From assembly GCF_009496005.1 (NCBI RefSeq), contig NZ_WIBF01000004.1, positions 248,001 through 312,000 of the forward strand: a stretch of DNA of 64,000 bases, read 5' to 3'. The notes beneath the pieces were generated by a model. The model saw only the letters and a list, made by a program, of their open reading frames with translations, was not told where the DNA came from and did not search any database. The DNA is from Tritonibacter litoralis. GTDB taxonomy: Bacteria > Pseudomonadota > Alphaproteobacteria > Rhodobacterales > Rhodobacteraceae. Both the position numbers and the translations under genes were made by a program. The number at the start of each line of letters is the position of its first letter. The stretch's first letter is position 1. Shown in pieces: positions 1-7,765 of this stretch.

Positions 1-332
1 TGAACGCGCGGATCGTTAGAGGTGTCGGTATAGCCAAAGAGCATCGGCAAATACCCGGCCTTGCGCATTTCCGAGGCAACCGTGGGCGTGTCGTGGCGCA
101 GCGGCGTGCCATTGCGCACCGCGCGGTGGTTCATCGCATATTGCCCCGTCAGGATCGAGGCCCGCGACGGCCCGCAGGGGTTCACCACCGTAAAGTTCCG
201 CGTGAAACTGACCGCCTCTTGTTGAAACGCGCGCAGGTTTGGCAGGTCGACATGTTTGGCCATGGCCCCAAAGACGGCATCGGCCCGCAATTGGTCGATC
301 AGGACAAGCAGCACATTGCGAGGACGGGACAT
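1..332 (-). CDS. Sulfatase / phosphonate monoester hydrolase family protein, N-terminal part
   Basis: This is the first 110 codons of a gene that runs off the left edge. It starts with ATG at 332. The N-terminus carries the metal-binding Asp of the alkaline-phosphatase/sulfatase fold (VLIDQLRAD, Asp13). Cys53 sits in C-G-P-S-R followed by a TG pair, the motif in which sulfatases and phosphonate monoester hydrolases convert Cys to formylglycine. Members hydrolyse sulfate or phosphate/phosphonate esters. It lies 115 nt downstream of the DeoR-type gene on the same strand, so it may belong to the glycerol-phosphate cluster. The substrate cannot be told from this fragment. Confidence 0.8.
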   Translation of the reverse strand, partial: MSRPRNVLLVLIDQLRADAVFGAMAKHVDLPNLRAFQQEAVSFTRNFTVVNPCGPSRASILTGQYAMNHRAVRNGTPLRHDTPTVASEMRKAGYLPMLFGYTDTSNDPRV

Positions 333-447
333 ATCGACTCCGAAGTTGGGGTTTGTCCTCAGCTATGCATGTTTTTGAGATCAGGTGAACCTGTTGTTTT
401 CCAAAAGGATAGGGGTTTGGGCTTTGGGCTGAAACCCTGCCGACCCC

Positions 448-1194
448 TCAGACAAATCTGATCTCGCCTCCGGTCCAATCCTGCCCCGCGGGCAGGGCGT
501 TGGTGATCACCAGATCCAGCGCATCAAAGCCGCAGACCCGGTGGCTGGCCTGGCCCTTCCATTTGCTGACATCCGCCAACAACAAGGTCTGGCGAGAGGC
601 CGCGCGGATCGTATTGCTGACGTCGGCGTCGAATTGTTTGTAATCCAGAACCCCGTGATCGGGATCCAAAGCGCCGCAGCTGATGATGCCAAAATCCGCA
701 ACAAACCGGCGATAGCCCTCCAATGTGCCAGGCCCCACCAGATCGCGGTCCTCGGACCGCAGCTGGCCGCCAACCACATGGATGTCGGAATGTTCCACCC
801 CATGCATCAAACTGGCCACTTCCAGATTGTTGGTCACCAGGGTGATGTCCGGGGTCTGGATCAAGGCTTCGGCGGTGTATTGCACGGTGGTGCCGATCCC
901 CAGCAAAACCGTAGACCCCGGCGGGATCATCGCGGCGGCCGCGGCGGCAATGGCGCGTTTGGGTTCTTCGTTCAGGATGGAGCGTGCGCGAAAGTTCAGG
1001 TTCACCGGGTTGGCAGGTGGCGCCACACCGCCATGCACACGCCGCGCAAGCCCCTGATCACATAGCGCATTGATGTCACGGCGGATGGTCTGCGTTGCAA
1101 CCCCGTATTGCTCGGCCAGATCATTGATCGACTGCTGATCCGAGACGCGCAAGCGTTCAACAATCTCGCGTTGCCTGTCGTTTAACTCACTCAT
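448..1194 (-). CDS. DeoR/GlpR-family transcriptional regulator
   Basis: A 248-residue protein. The N-terminal winged helix-turn-helix (about residues 5-57) has the family pattern R-x-x-x-I followed by Q-T-I-R-R-D-I. The C-terminal DeoR sensor domain contains G-T-T and N-N-L-E-V segments typical of sugar-phosphate-sensing members. It is the last regulator-like gene of the ugp cluster, 33 nt after the HAD gene, which suggests a GlpR-like repressor responding to glycerol-3-phosphate or a related phosphate ester. The family assignment is clear; the ligand is inferred from the neighbourhood. Confidence 0.88.
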   Translation of the reverse strand: MSELNDRQREIVERLRVSDQQSINDLAEQYGVATQTIRRDINALCDQGLARRVHGGVAPPANPVNLNFRARSILNEEPKRAIAAAAAAMIPPGSTVLLGIGTTVQYTAEALIQTPDITLVTNNLEVASLMHGVEHSDIHVVGGQLRSEDRDLVGPGTLEGYRRFVADFGIISCGALDPDHGVLDYKQFDADVSNTIRAASRQTLLLADVSKWKGQASHRVCGFDALDLVITNALPAGQDWTGGEIRFV

Positions 1195-1227
1195 ACCGTG
1201 TTTTCTAAGCCAATGCAGATCGCGGGG

Positions 1228-2136
1228 CTAGATCGAAGGGGTGATCCAATCCGGTACAATACCGCTTTTCTCAATGAAGGGGGTGATATCCAGACCGGCA
1301 AACAGCCCGTGGTCTGTCACCAGAACGCTGGACCAGCCACGCGATTGCGCCCCCAGAATGTCTGTGTGAAGCGTATCGCCAACCATTGCGATACGGTCTT
1401 TTGGGATGCCGTCCAGCCGCCGCTCCACCTCATCATAGACCGAAGGGAAAGGTTTGCCGTGGAAGTCGGCGGCAAATCCCAGCTTGTCCTGCAGCTCTTG
1501 GGCATAGTAGCCGGGCTCCAGCGACAGGCCGGTCTCCCGTGGGGCCACCAGATCCGGATTGGCCACCACAATGGGGCGCGGCTCTTGCACCAGGCTGGCC
1601 GAGAGCATCGCCTGACGATGCGGCGTCCAATCCGCGCTCGACAGCAACAGGAAGCCCGCAACCTTGGCGTAATCAGCGGCATCATCGCCCAGCTGGATGG
1701 CTTTGACCGCCAGTTCCTGTGGGTGAAAGCCCAGCGGTGCCATAACGCCCCAGGTGCGCCCTTTGGGCAGGTGATCTTCGCAGACCTCCCGGCTTGAAAC
1801 GATCTCATCCGCGGTAAAGTCAAATCCCAGCTTCTGGAATTTTTCCAATGTCTGCGGGCGGGTAAAGCTGGCCGCATTGGTCAGCACCTGCACCCGTTTG
1901 CCAGCGGCACGCAGGGCCGCAATGCGCATGCTGGCGCCGGGAATGGGCCGGTCGCCCACGTTCAAAACCCCATAGGCATCAAAGACAAAAGCATCAAACT
2001 GATCCGTCAACGCCCCCAGATCGGCAATCCGGCTGCCGTGTCCCTGGGGCGTACCCGCAGGATGCCCGCCGGGCAGACGGGGGCGGATCGCCTCGTATCG
2101 GTCAAAGGCCTGATCTGGGGTCATTGCGGAACACAT
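1228..2136 (-). CDS. HAD superfamily subfamily IIA protein
   Basis: A 302-residue HAD-IIA protein (NagD-like architecture). Motif I reads F-D-A-Y-G-V-L-N: the nucleophile Asp is present, but the second Asp of the usual D-x-D is Tyr. Motif IV is present (G-D-T-L-H-T-D-I, near residue 250). Some HAD-IIA subfamilies naturally have an aromatic residue at this position. The ATG at 2136 lies 3 nt after the ugpQ stop, so the genes are probably translationally coupled; an internal ATG at 2124 is an alternative start. Context suggests a phosphatase acting on glycerol-3-phosphate or a related product, but the altered motif I leaves activity uncertain. Confidence 0.8.
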   Translation of the reverse strand: MCSAMTPDQAFDRYEAIRPRLPGGHPAGTPQGHGSRIADLGALTDQFDAFVFDAYGVLNVGDRPIPGASMRIAALRAAGKRVQVLTNAASFTRPQTLEKFQKLGFDFTADEIVSSREVCEDHLPKGRTWGVMAPLGFHPQELAVKAIQLGDDAADYAKVAGFLLLSSADWTPHRQAMLSASLVQEPRPIVVANPDLVAPRETGLSLEPGYYAQELQDKLGFAADFHGKPFPSVYDEVERRLDGIPKDRIAMVGDTLHTDILGAQSRGWSSVLVTDHGLFAGLDITPFIEKSGIVPDWITPSI

Positions 2137-2139
2137 GGC

Positions 2140-3015
2140 TCAATCCACCTTGTCACGCAGGGCCACGGCTGTGGCGGGCGCGTCGGTTACAATGCCATCA
2201 ACACCGCGCGCCAATTCCGATTGGATGGTCGCGTCACCGTTCACGGTCCAGGTCATCACTGTCATCTCCAAGGACTGCGCCAGCGCCAGCGCCTCGGGTG
2301 TCAGATCCTTGTAAAAAGGGCTCCAATTGCGGGCACCACGTTCGGCAAGCTGCGGCAGCATGACGTCCGGATCATGGGACAGCCCATCCAGCCAGGGCGA
2401 CCCGTCATAAAGCGAGCCATCGGGGTAAGACGCCCGGCTGCAGCTGAGATGCGACCGCGCCCAGTCGGGGGCCAGTTTGGCCGCCGCACGCAAGATTTGC
2501 CAGTTGAAGGCATGAACCGCGCTTTGTGCCATCAGATCATGACGTGACACGACCTCGGCCGCTGCCGCAACAAAAGCCTCGGGCGCAATTTCGCTGTCTG
2601 GCGTGTGTTTCAACTCAACCAGGACCCGCACAGGGCGCGGGGCTTTGGCGACCATGGACAACACGTCGTCCAATGTGGGCACCGGGGTGAACCCCTGGGC
2701 CTGCTGATTGAGATGCTTTTCCGCATGCGGGCCACCGGGACGGCATGCGCCCACGTCAAACCCCTGCAGTTCAGACAGAGAAAGCGATGCAATCTCTGGT
2801 CCAACCTCGTCCAGCCACTGGCCATCCGGCCCTTTGGTGGTGTCCGGCAAAAGACGGGGATTGTGGGTGACCACTGGGATGCCGTCGCGGGTCAAGAAGA
2901 CATCCAGCTCAATCCCGTCTGCTCCTGCCGCGATGGCAGAGGTAAATCCTGCCATCGTGTTTTCAGGAAGGGTTGCGGGTGTGCCGCGGTGGCCAAAGAT
3001 CAGAGGTTTGTTCAT
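2140..3015 (-). CDS. ugpQ: Glycerophosphodiester phosphodiesterase
   Basis: A 291-residue GDPD TIM-barrel enzyme that hydrolyses glycerophosphodiesters to sn-glycerol-3-phosphate plus an alcohol. The family signature is at the N-terminus: F-G-H-R-G, then P-E-N-T, then I-E-L-D-V and V-V-T-H-N, giving the catalytic His pair and the metal-binding Glu/Asp. No signal peptide is visible, so it is probably cytoplasmic like UgpQ of E. coli. It follows ugpC by 7 nt and precedes the HAD gene by 3 nt, which places it firmly in the importer operon. Confidence 0.92.
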   Translation of the reverse strand: MNKPLIFGHRGTPATLPENTMAGFTSAIAAGADGIELDVFLTRDGIPVVTHNPRLLPDTTKGPDGQWLDEVGPEIASLSLSELQGFDVGACRPGGPHAEKHLNQQAQGFTPVPTLDDVLSMVAKAPRPVRVLVELKHTPDSEIAPEAFVAAAAEVVSRHDLMAQSAVHAFNWQILRAAAKLAPDWARSHLSCSRASYPDGSLYDGSPWLDGLSHDPDVMLPQLAERGARNWSPFYKDLTPEALALAQSLEMTVMTWTVNGDATIQSELARGVDGIVTDAPATAVALRDKVD

Positions 3016-3022
3016 AACACCA

Positions 3023-4102
3023 TCAATTCAAACGCCGACCTGTGGCGCTTTCAAAGATATGAAGATGTTCTGCATCGCTGCCAAGGGTCAAGACCGTGCC
3101 AGCCTCGGGCGCGTGAATCCCGGTCAGACGCAGCGCCAACGGGTTTTCAACGCCTTTTTGATAGCCATGGATCACCGTGTCCGCGCCCAGCTGTTCGACA
3201 AAATCAACGGTCAGGTTGAATTGCGCGCTGGTCGCGTCGGCTGCATGCAGGTGCTCTGGTCGCACGCCCACATCCACCTTGGTGCCGGGGGCGGTTTCCA
3301 ATGCAATCGGCAAAGGCAGGGCGGTGCCATCGGCCAAAGTCACGCTGGCCTGATCTTCGCCCAAAGCGCCATGGACAATGTTCATGGCCGGGCTTCCGAT
3401 GAAATCCGCGACAAACCGCGATGCGGGGCGCAGATACAGATCCATGGGCGTGCCAATCTGTTCCACCTGGCCTGCGCTCATGATGATGATGCGGTCCGCC
3501 AGGCTCATGGCTTCCACCTGATCGTGGGTCACATAGACAAAGGTTGCGCCCAGACGTTTGTGCAGCGCTTTCAGCTCGGCCCGCAGCTGGGTGCGCAGCT
3601 TGGCATCCAGGTTCGAGAGCGGCTCGTCAAACAGGAAGACCTTGGGATGGCGCACAATCGCGCGCCCCATGGCCACACGCTGGCGTTGACCGCCGGACAG
3701 CTGACCGGGCTTGCGTTCCAGATAGTCTTCCAGCCGCAGGGTGCGCGCCGCCTCTTCGATGCGGGAGGCGATCTCAGCCTTGTTCATGCGCTGGTTTTTC
3801 AACCCATAGGCCATGTTCTGGCGCACGCTCATATGCGGATACAAAGCATAGTTCTGGAACACCATCGCAATATCGCGCCGCGCCGGGTCCACGTCGTTTA
3901 CAACCGCATTGTCGATCAGGATCTCGCCATCGGTGACATCTTCAAGGCCTGCAATCATCCGCAGCAGGGTGGATTTCCCGCAGCCCGAGGGGCCAACCAG
4001 CACGATGAACTCACCATCGCGGATCTGGAAATCGGCGCCATGCACGGCTTTGTAGCCATTGGGATACGTCTTGCGAACAGTGTCGAGGGTGACATTTGCC
4101 AT
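3023..4102 (-). CDS. ugpC: sn-glycerol-3-phosphate ABC transporter ATP-binding protein
   Basis: A 359-residue MalK/UgpC-type ATPase. Walker A is G-P-S-G-C-G-K-S-T near residue 37, the Q-loop is V-F-Q-N-Y-A-L-Y-P, the signature is L-S-G-G-Q-R-Q-R, Walker B is F-L-F-D-E-P-L-S-N-L-D, and the switch His is in V-T-H-D-Q. The C-terminal 120 residues form the OB-fold regulatory extension of this subfamily. It energises the UgpA/UgpE permease at the inner membrane. It follows ugpE by 12 nt. Related sugar importers share this ATPase type, so the substrate is set by the UgpB-like binding protein. Confidence 0.93.
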   Translation of the reverse strand: MANVTLDTVRKTYPNGYKAVHGADFQIRDGEFIVLVGPSGCGKSTLLRMIAGLEDVTDGEILIDNAVVNDVDPARRDIAMVFQNYALYPHMSVRQNMAYGLKNQRMNKAEIASRIEEAARTLRLEDYLERKPGQLSGGQRQRVAMGRAIVRHPKVFLFDEPLSNLDAKLRTQLRAELKALHKRLGATFVYVTHDQVEAMSLADRIIIMSAGQVEQIGTPMDLYLRPASRFVADFIGSPAMNIVHGALGEDQASVTLADGTALPLPIALETAPGTKVDVGVRPEHLHAADATSAQFNLTVDFVEQLGADTVIHGYQKGVENPLALRLTGIHAPEAGTVLTLGSDAEHLHIFESATGRRLN

Positions 4103-4114
4103 GACTGTTGCTCC

Positions 4115-5011
4115 TTACTTATCAGATTCCGTCAGGCCCTTGACGAACCAGCTCTGGAAGAAAATTACGATGGCAACCGGCGGTGTCATGGCGATGATCG
4201 CCAAGGCCATGGCCAGGCCATAATCCGGGATATTGGCGCCGATCCAGACCTGCATGATCTGTTTGATCCCGCGCACCAGGGTGAACATGCCTTCGTCTGT
4301 CGTCATCAGCGTCGGCCACAGATATTGGTTCCAGCCAAAGACAAACATGATGATAAACATCGCCGCGATCATCGTCTGGCTCAGCGGCACCAGAATATCG
4401 ATGAAGAACTTGAATGGCCCCGCGCCATCAATCCGCGCGGCTTCCAGCAGTTCTTCGGGAACGGATTTGAAGAACTGGCGGAAATAGAAGGTGCCCGTGG
4501 CCGAGGCGATCAACGGGATGATCAGACCTTGATAGGTATTGAGCATGCCCAGAGACTGCACCACCTCATATGAGGGCAGAATGCGCACTTCCAACGGCAG
4601 CAGCAGCGTGGTGAAGATCATCCAGAACGCCACGGTGCCGAACCGGAAGCGGAAATAGACAATCGCATAGGCCGCCATCATCGAAATCACGATCTTGCCC
4701 ACTGCAAAGCCAATGCCCAAGATCAGGGAGTTCATCAGCATCCGCGCGCCATCCACCGTCTTGGTAAAGCCGCCTTTTTCAAACATCGCCTTGCGATAGT
4801 TCTCCGCGAACTGGTCACCGAAATAGAACTGGATGCCCTCTTTGTGGATGGTGACATTGTCAAAAGTTGAGGTGGTCAGCACCATCAACACCGGCACCAG
4901 CATCAGCAATGAGCCCGCAATCAGGATCGCATGATCACCGACCTTGCGCCATTTGATTGTTTTCTTGCGTCGCACGGTCTGGGGTGCCGCTGTGGTCTGT
5001 ACATCGGTCAT
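4115..5011 (-). CDS. ugpE: sn-glycerol-3-phosphate ABC transporter permease
   Basis: A 298-residue inner-membrane permease with about six hydrophobic segments. The EAA loop that contacts the ATPase is visible (E-E-L-L-E-A-A-R-I-D-G-A-G, near residue 195). The N-terminal cytoplasmic tail is basic and Thr/Lys-rich. It is the second permease of the MalG type, 11 nt after ugpA. With ugpA, ugpC and ugpB it would form a complete importer. Confidence 0.92.
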   Translation of the reverse strand: MTDVQTTAAPQTVRRKKTIKWRKVGDHAILIAGSLLMLVPVLMVLTTSTFDNVTIHKEGIQFYFGDQFAENYRKAMFEKGGFTKTVDGARMLMNSLILGIGFAVGKIVISMMAAYAIVYFRFRFGTVAFWMIFTTLLLPLEVRILPSYEVVQSLGMLNTYQGLIIPLIASATGTFYFRQFFKSVPEELLEAARIDGAGPFKFFIDILVPLSQTMIAAMFIIMFVFGWNQYLWPTLMTTDEGMFTLVRGIKQIMQVWIGANIPDYGLAMALAIIAMTPPVAIVIFFQSWFVKGLTESDK

Positions 5012-5022
5012 CGGGACACTCC

Positions 5023-5904
5023 TTAGTTATAGTGGACGCGGCGTTCCATAAAGCGGAACTGGAATACGGTTAGGGCCAGCACCAGCACCATCAGGATCAC
5101 GGACTGGGCCGAGGATCCGCCCAGATCATTGCCGCGGAACCCGTCTAGGAACACCTTGTAAACCAGGGTGATCGGGTTGTTGCCGGGCTCGCCTTTCAGG
5201 ACGATGTCGATGATGCCAAAGGTGTCAAACAGCGCATAGGTGATGTTGATGATCAGCAGGAAAAACGCGGTTGGTGCCAACAGCGGGAAGGTGATGGTAA
5301 AGAACCGGCTGGCAGGGGAGGGATCATCAATAATCGCCGCCTCGCGCACGCTGCGGGGGATCGATTGCAGACCCGCCAGGAAAAAGATGAAGTTGATCGG
5401 GATCTGCTTCCAGACCGAGATCACGATTATCGCGGTGGCTGTATCCCAATAGTTCACGCCAATGCGCAGCTCCCAGCCAATGAATTCCGCCAGATGCGTC
5501 AGCGGGCCCAGGCTTTGGTCGAACAACAGGATGCCCATCAATCCCGCAACCGGCGGGGCAACGGCATAGACCCACATCAAAAAGACACGATAGGATTTGG
5601 CCCCGCGAATGATGGTGTCGGCCTTCACCGCCAACAACAGCGCCAGCGACAAGGAGAAGAACGCCACCAAAACGGTGAAAACCAGCGTGAACTGGGCGAT
5701 CGACCCATATTCAGAGCCCGAGATCACGTCGCGGTAATTGTCCAGTCCCACAAAGGTGGAGCCAAAACCAAACGGGTCTTCCAGGTAGAATGAGGACCGG
5801 ATTGCTTCGGCCGCGGGCCAGTAAAAGAATAACAGGATGATGGACAGCTGTGGCACCAACAAAAGGTATGGAAACAGCGGTCGGGAGAATTGCACTCTTT
5901 TCAT
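5023..5904 (-). CDS. ugpA: sn-glycerol-3-phosphate ABC transporter permease
   Basis: A 293-residue MalF/UgpA-type inner-membrane permease with six predicted membrane spans. The EAA-type loop reads R-E-A-A-I-I-D-D-P-S-P, near residue 200; Asp replaces the usual Gly in D-G. It partners UgpE and is encoded 11 nt upstream of ugpE. It is separated from ugpB by 78 nt that contain a strong stem-loop with a T-run, so expression is probably lower than that of the binding protein. Confidence 0.92.
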   Translation of the reverse strand: MKRVQFSRPLFPYLLLVPQLSIILLFFYWPAAEAIRSSFYLEDPFGFGSTFVGLDNYRDVISGSEYGSIAQFTLVFTVLVAFFSLSLALLLAVKADTIIRGAKSYRVFLMWVYAVAPPVAGLMGILLFDQSLGPLTHLAEFIGWELRIGVNYWDTATAIIVISVWKQIPINFIFFLAGLQSIPRSVREAAIIDDPSPASRFFTITFPLLAPTAFFLLIINITYALFDTFGIIDIVLKGEPGNNPITLVYKVFLDGFRGNDLGGSSAQSVILMVLVLALTVFQFRFMERRVHYN

Positions 5905-5930
5905 TCTCGGCTCCCAGCAAAAGCAATGCG

Positions 5931-5963
5931 AAAAAAAGACGGCGGACCATTTCTGGCCCGCCG
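5931..5963 (-). terminator. Stem-loop with T-run between ugpB and ugpA
   Basis: On the minus strand, arms 5955-5963 and 5940-5948 form a 9-bp stem with one mismatch and a 6-nt loop. They are followed by a run of seven T (5931-5937, seen as A on the plus strand). This has the form of an intrinsic terminator, yet it lies inside the operon right after the binding-protein gene. Such elements commonly cause partial termination or stabilise the upstream mRNA in ABC transporter operons. Confidence 0.7.
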
Positions 5964-5982
5964 CGTGGGGGTGGGGCTTAAA

Positions 5983-7284
5983 TTAGCCCTGAGTTTTTGC
6001 GAAACGTGCCAGCAGTTTGTTGGCTTCGTCTTCGATGGTCTGGAACGCGTCTTCTACAGAAGCTTCGCCAGACAGGATCTTGCCGTACTCGCGGTTCATT
6101 ACGTCACGCACCTGAACATAGAAGCCCATGCGGTAACCTTTGGTGTTCTCACCGGCAGGCAGGGTCAGCTGCTTGATGCCAACTTCAGCCGCAGGCGCGC
6201 GGTCATAGTGACCGTCTTTCTTGGCCAGGTCGTAGGCTGCGTTGGTGATCGGAACGTAACCGGTCTCTTTGTGCCAGTAGTACTGGGTCTCAGCCGAGGT
6301 CAGGAACTTGAAGAATTCAGCAGTTGCTTTGTTTTCTTCTTCAGACTTGCCTGCCATCGCAAACAGAGCTGCGCCACCGATGAAGGTGTTGGTCGGCTCT
6401 GCGTTTACACCGTCCCAATAAGGCAGGTAGGTGGCAGAGAATGGGAACTCAACAGTTTTGGACAGGCCGCCAAAGGAGCCAGAAGAACCCAGCCACATTG
6501 CAACTTCGCCTTGCTCGAACGGCTTCTGGTTGTCACCCCAGCCGGCACCATAATAGCCGAACAGACCGTCATCAACCCAACCCTTCAGCGCGGTGAAGTG
6601 GGCTTTGATTGCGTCGTTGTTGACCAGGATCTTGGTCTCGCCGTCGCCATAGCCATTGTCGTTAGACGCAAATGGCAGGTTGTGGCGGGACATGAAGTTC
6701 TCGGTGAAGATCCAAGGCAGGTGCGATTGTGCCATAGGAACGTAGCCGGCTTCTTTCAGTGCAGGCGCGGTCACAGACTGGAACTCTTCCCAGGTCTTCG
6801 GTGCGGAAACGCCGGCTTTTTTCATGGCGTCTTCGTTGAAGTACAGGATCGGAGTGGACGAGTTGAACGGCATGCCGATCATCTTGCCTTCGGAGTCAGC
6901 ATAGAAGTTGCGAACGCCAGAGATGTAGTCGTTTGCATCAAACGCAACACCGTTTTCGGTCAGCAGGTCTTGAGCTGCAACAACAGCGCCTTTTGCACCG
7001 ATGATGGTTGCGGCACCGGCGTCAAACACCTGGATGATGTCGGGCTGTTCGCCTGCGCGGAACGCGGCGATACCGGCAGTCAGGGTCTCTTCGTAGTTAC
7101 CCTTGTAAACAGGCACCAGGGTGTAGTCTTCCTGGGAGGCGTTAAAGTCGGTCGCGATTTCGTTCACAACTTCACCCAGGCGACCGCCCATGGCGTGCCA
7201 GAATTCGATTTCGGTCTTGTCAGCAAATGCTGCGGTACCGGCGAAAGCAAAGACGGAGGCCGTCAATACGGACTTCAGGTTCAT
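5983..7284 (-). CDS. ugpB: sn-glycerol-3-phosphate ABC transporter substrate-binding protein
   Basis: A 433-residue periplasmic binding protein. The start at 7284 is chosen because it follows an AAGGAG site and opens a clear signal peptide ending A-A-F-A before Asp22; an upstream in-frame extension to 7407 lacks these features. It shares several segments with E. coli UgpB as I remember it: Y-K-G-N-Y-E, F-N-S-S-T-P-x-L-Y, L-P-F-A-S, S-S-G-S, I-G-G-A and K-T-G-Y-x-P-I-T. It would bind sn-glycerol-3-phosphate and possibly glycerophosphodiesters, delivering them to UgpAEC. It is first in the operon. Confidence 0.93.
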   Translation of the reverse strand: MNLKSVLTASVFAFAGTAAFADKTEIEFWHAMGGRLGEVVNEIATDFNASQEDYTLVPVYKGNYEETLTAGIAAFRAGEQPDIIQVFDAGAATIIGAKGAVVAAQDLLTENGVAFDANDYISGVRNFYADSEGKMIGMPFNSSTPILYFNEDAMKKAGVSAPKTWEEFQSVTAPALKEAGYVPMAQSHLPWIFTENFMSRHNLPFASNDNGYGDGETKILVNNDAIKAHFTALKGWVDDGLFGYYGAGWGDNQKPFEQGEVAMWLGSSGSFGGLSKTVEFPFSATYLPYWDGVNAEPTNTFIGGAALFAMAGKSEEENKATAEFFKFLTSAETQYYWHKETGYVPITNAAYDLAKKDGHYDRAPAAEVGIKQLTLPAGENTKGYRMGFYVQVRDVMNREYGKILSGEASVEDAFQTIEDEANKLLARFAKTQG

Positions 7285-7384
7285 TTCTATCTCCTTCGAC
7301 CAATCTGGGCAGCAAGCCGCAGCGGTCCCCTGTGACAGTGGTTCGGGTGGACACGCCACCTCTATTGCGGCGCATAAGGAGATT

Positions 7385-7404
7385 CTGTGACGTTCATGTG
7401 AAAC
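7385..7404 (-). promoter_or_regulatory. Possible PhoB box upstream of the ugp operon
   Basis: Read on the minus strand, this site has two 7-mers, GTTTCAC and ACGTCAC, spaced so that their TCAC cores are 11 bp apart. That is the geometry of a Pho box (CTGTCAT-N4-CTGTCAT). It lies about 100 bp upstream of the ugpB start. Known ugp operons are phosphate-starvation genes controlled by PhoB, so the location fits. The match is only partial. Confidence 0.35.
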
Positions 7405-7740
7405 CAAAAGAAGTTCACACGGACATTTTTTACACTGCGACGGATCGCAGTTGGAATTGAGTATGAAAACAGAGATTTAGCAGCAATGTCATTGATTATT
7501 GAAAGTTTTGTGACAGTTGCATGGCCATGCCAAGAGGCGCTTCGATGCTTTCAAGGTCATTTTATTTCAGTCTAAATTGTTCAAGTGAACCATTTCTGGA
7601 CATATCGGCCTCTGAAATGTTCATTTTAACGGCCGCAGTCTGTGTTAACGACACCGTGATCCCAAGCGGGCAAACATTGTGGGAACCACCCGAATGTGAC
7701 ACAAGGACGCCCCAGTGCAGACCCAGGTAATTCTGGTGTC

Positions 7741-7754
7741 GTTTAACGTTAAAC
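7741..7754. promoter_or_regulatory. Perfect 14-bp palindrome before the cyclase gene
   Basis: GTTTAACGTTAAAC is exactly self-complementary. It ends directly before the AGAAGG ribosome-binding site (7755-7760) of the cyclase gene that starts at 7766. A related imperfect palindrome lies 87 bp further upstream. A dimeric repressor bound here would cover the 5' untranslated region. No cognate regulator can be assigned. Confidence 0.4.
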
Positions 7755-7765
7755 AGAAGGTGGCT

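Larger units (their letters stand above)
7285..7765. other. Divergent intergenic region between ugpB and the cyclase gene
   Basis: A 481-bp stretch with no convincing gene. It is visibly richer in A and T than its flanks, as expected for back-to-back promoters. It contains a Pho-box-like direct repeat 101 nt upstream of ugpB (7385-7404), a near-palindrome GTGTTAACGACAC at 7642-7654, and a perfect palindrome at 7741-7754 just before the cyclase ribosome-binding site. Short frames on both strands lack ribosome-binding sites and protein-like composition. Confidence 0.6.

Noticed and set aside
2708-4573. 621-codon open frame on the plus strand
   Set aside because: It lies opposite ugpQ, ugpC and ugpE, has no start signal or recognisable domain, and is a composition effect.
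5890-7335. 481-codon open frame on the plus strand opposite ugpB
   Set aside because: The ugpB protein has a clear leader and family motifs, so the opposite frame is not needed.
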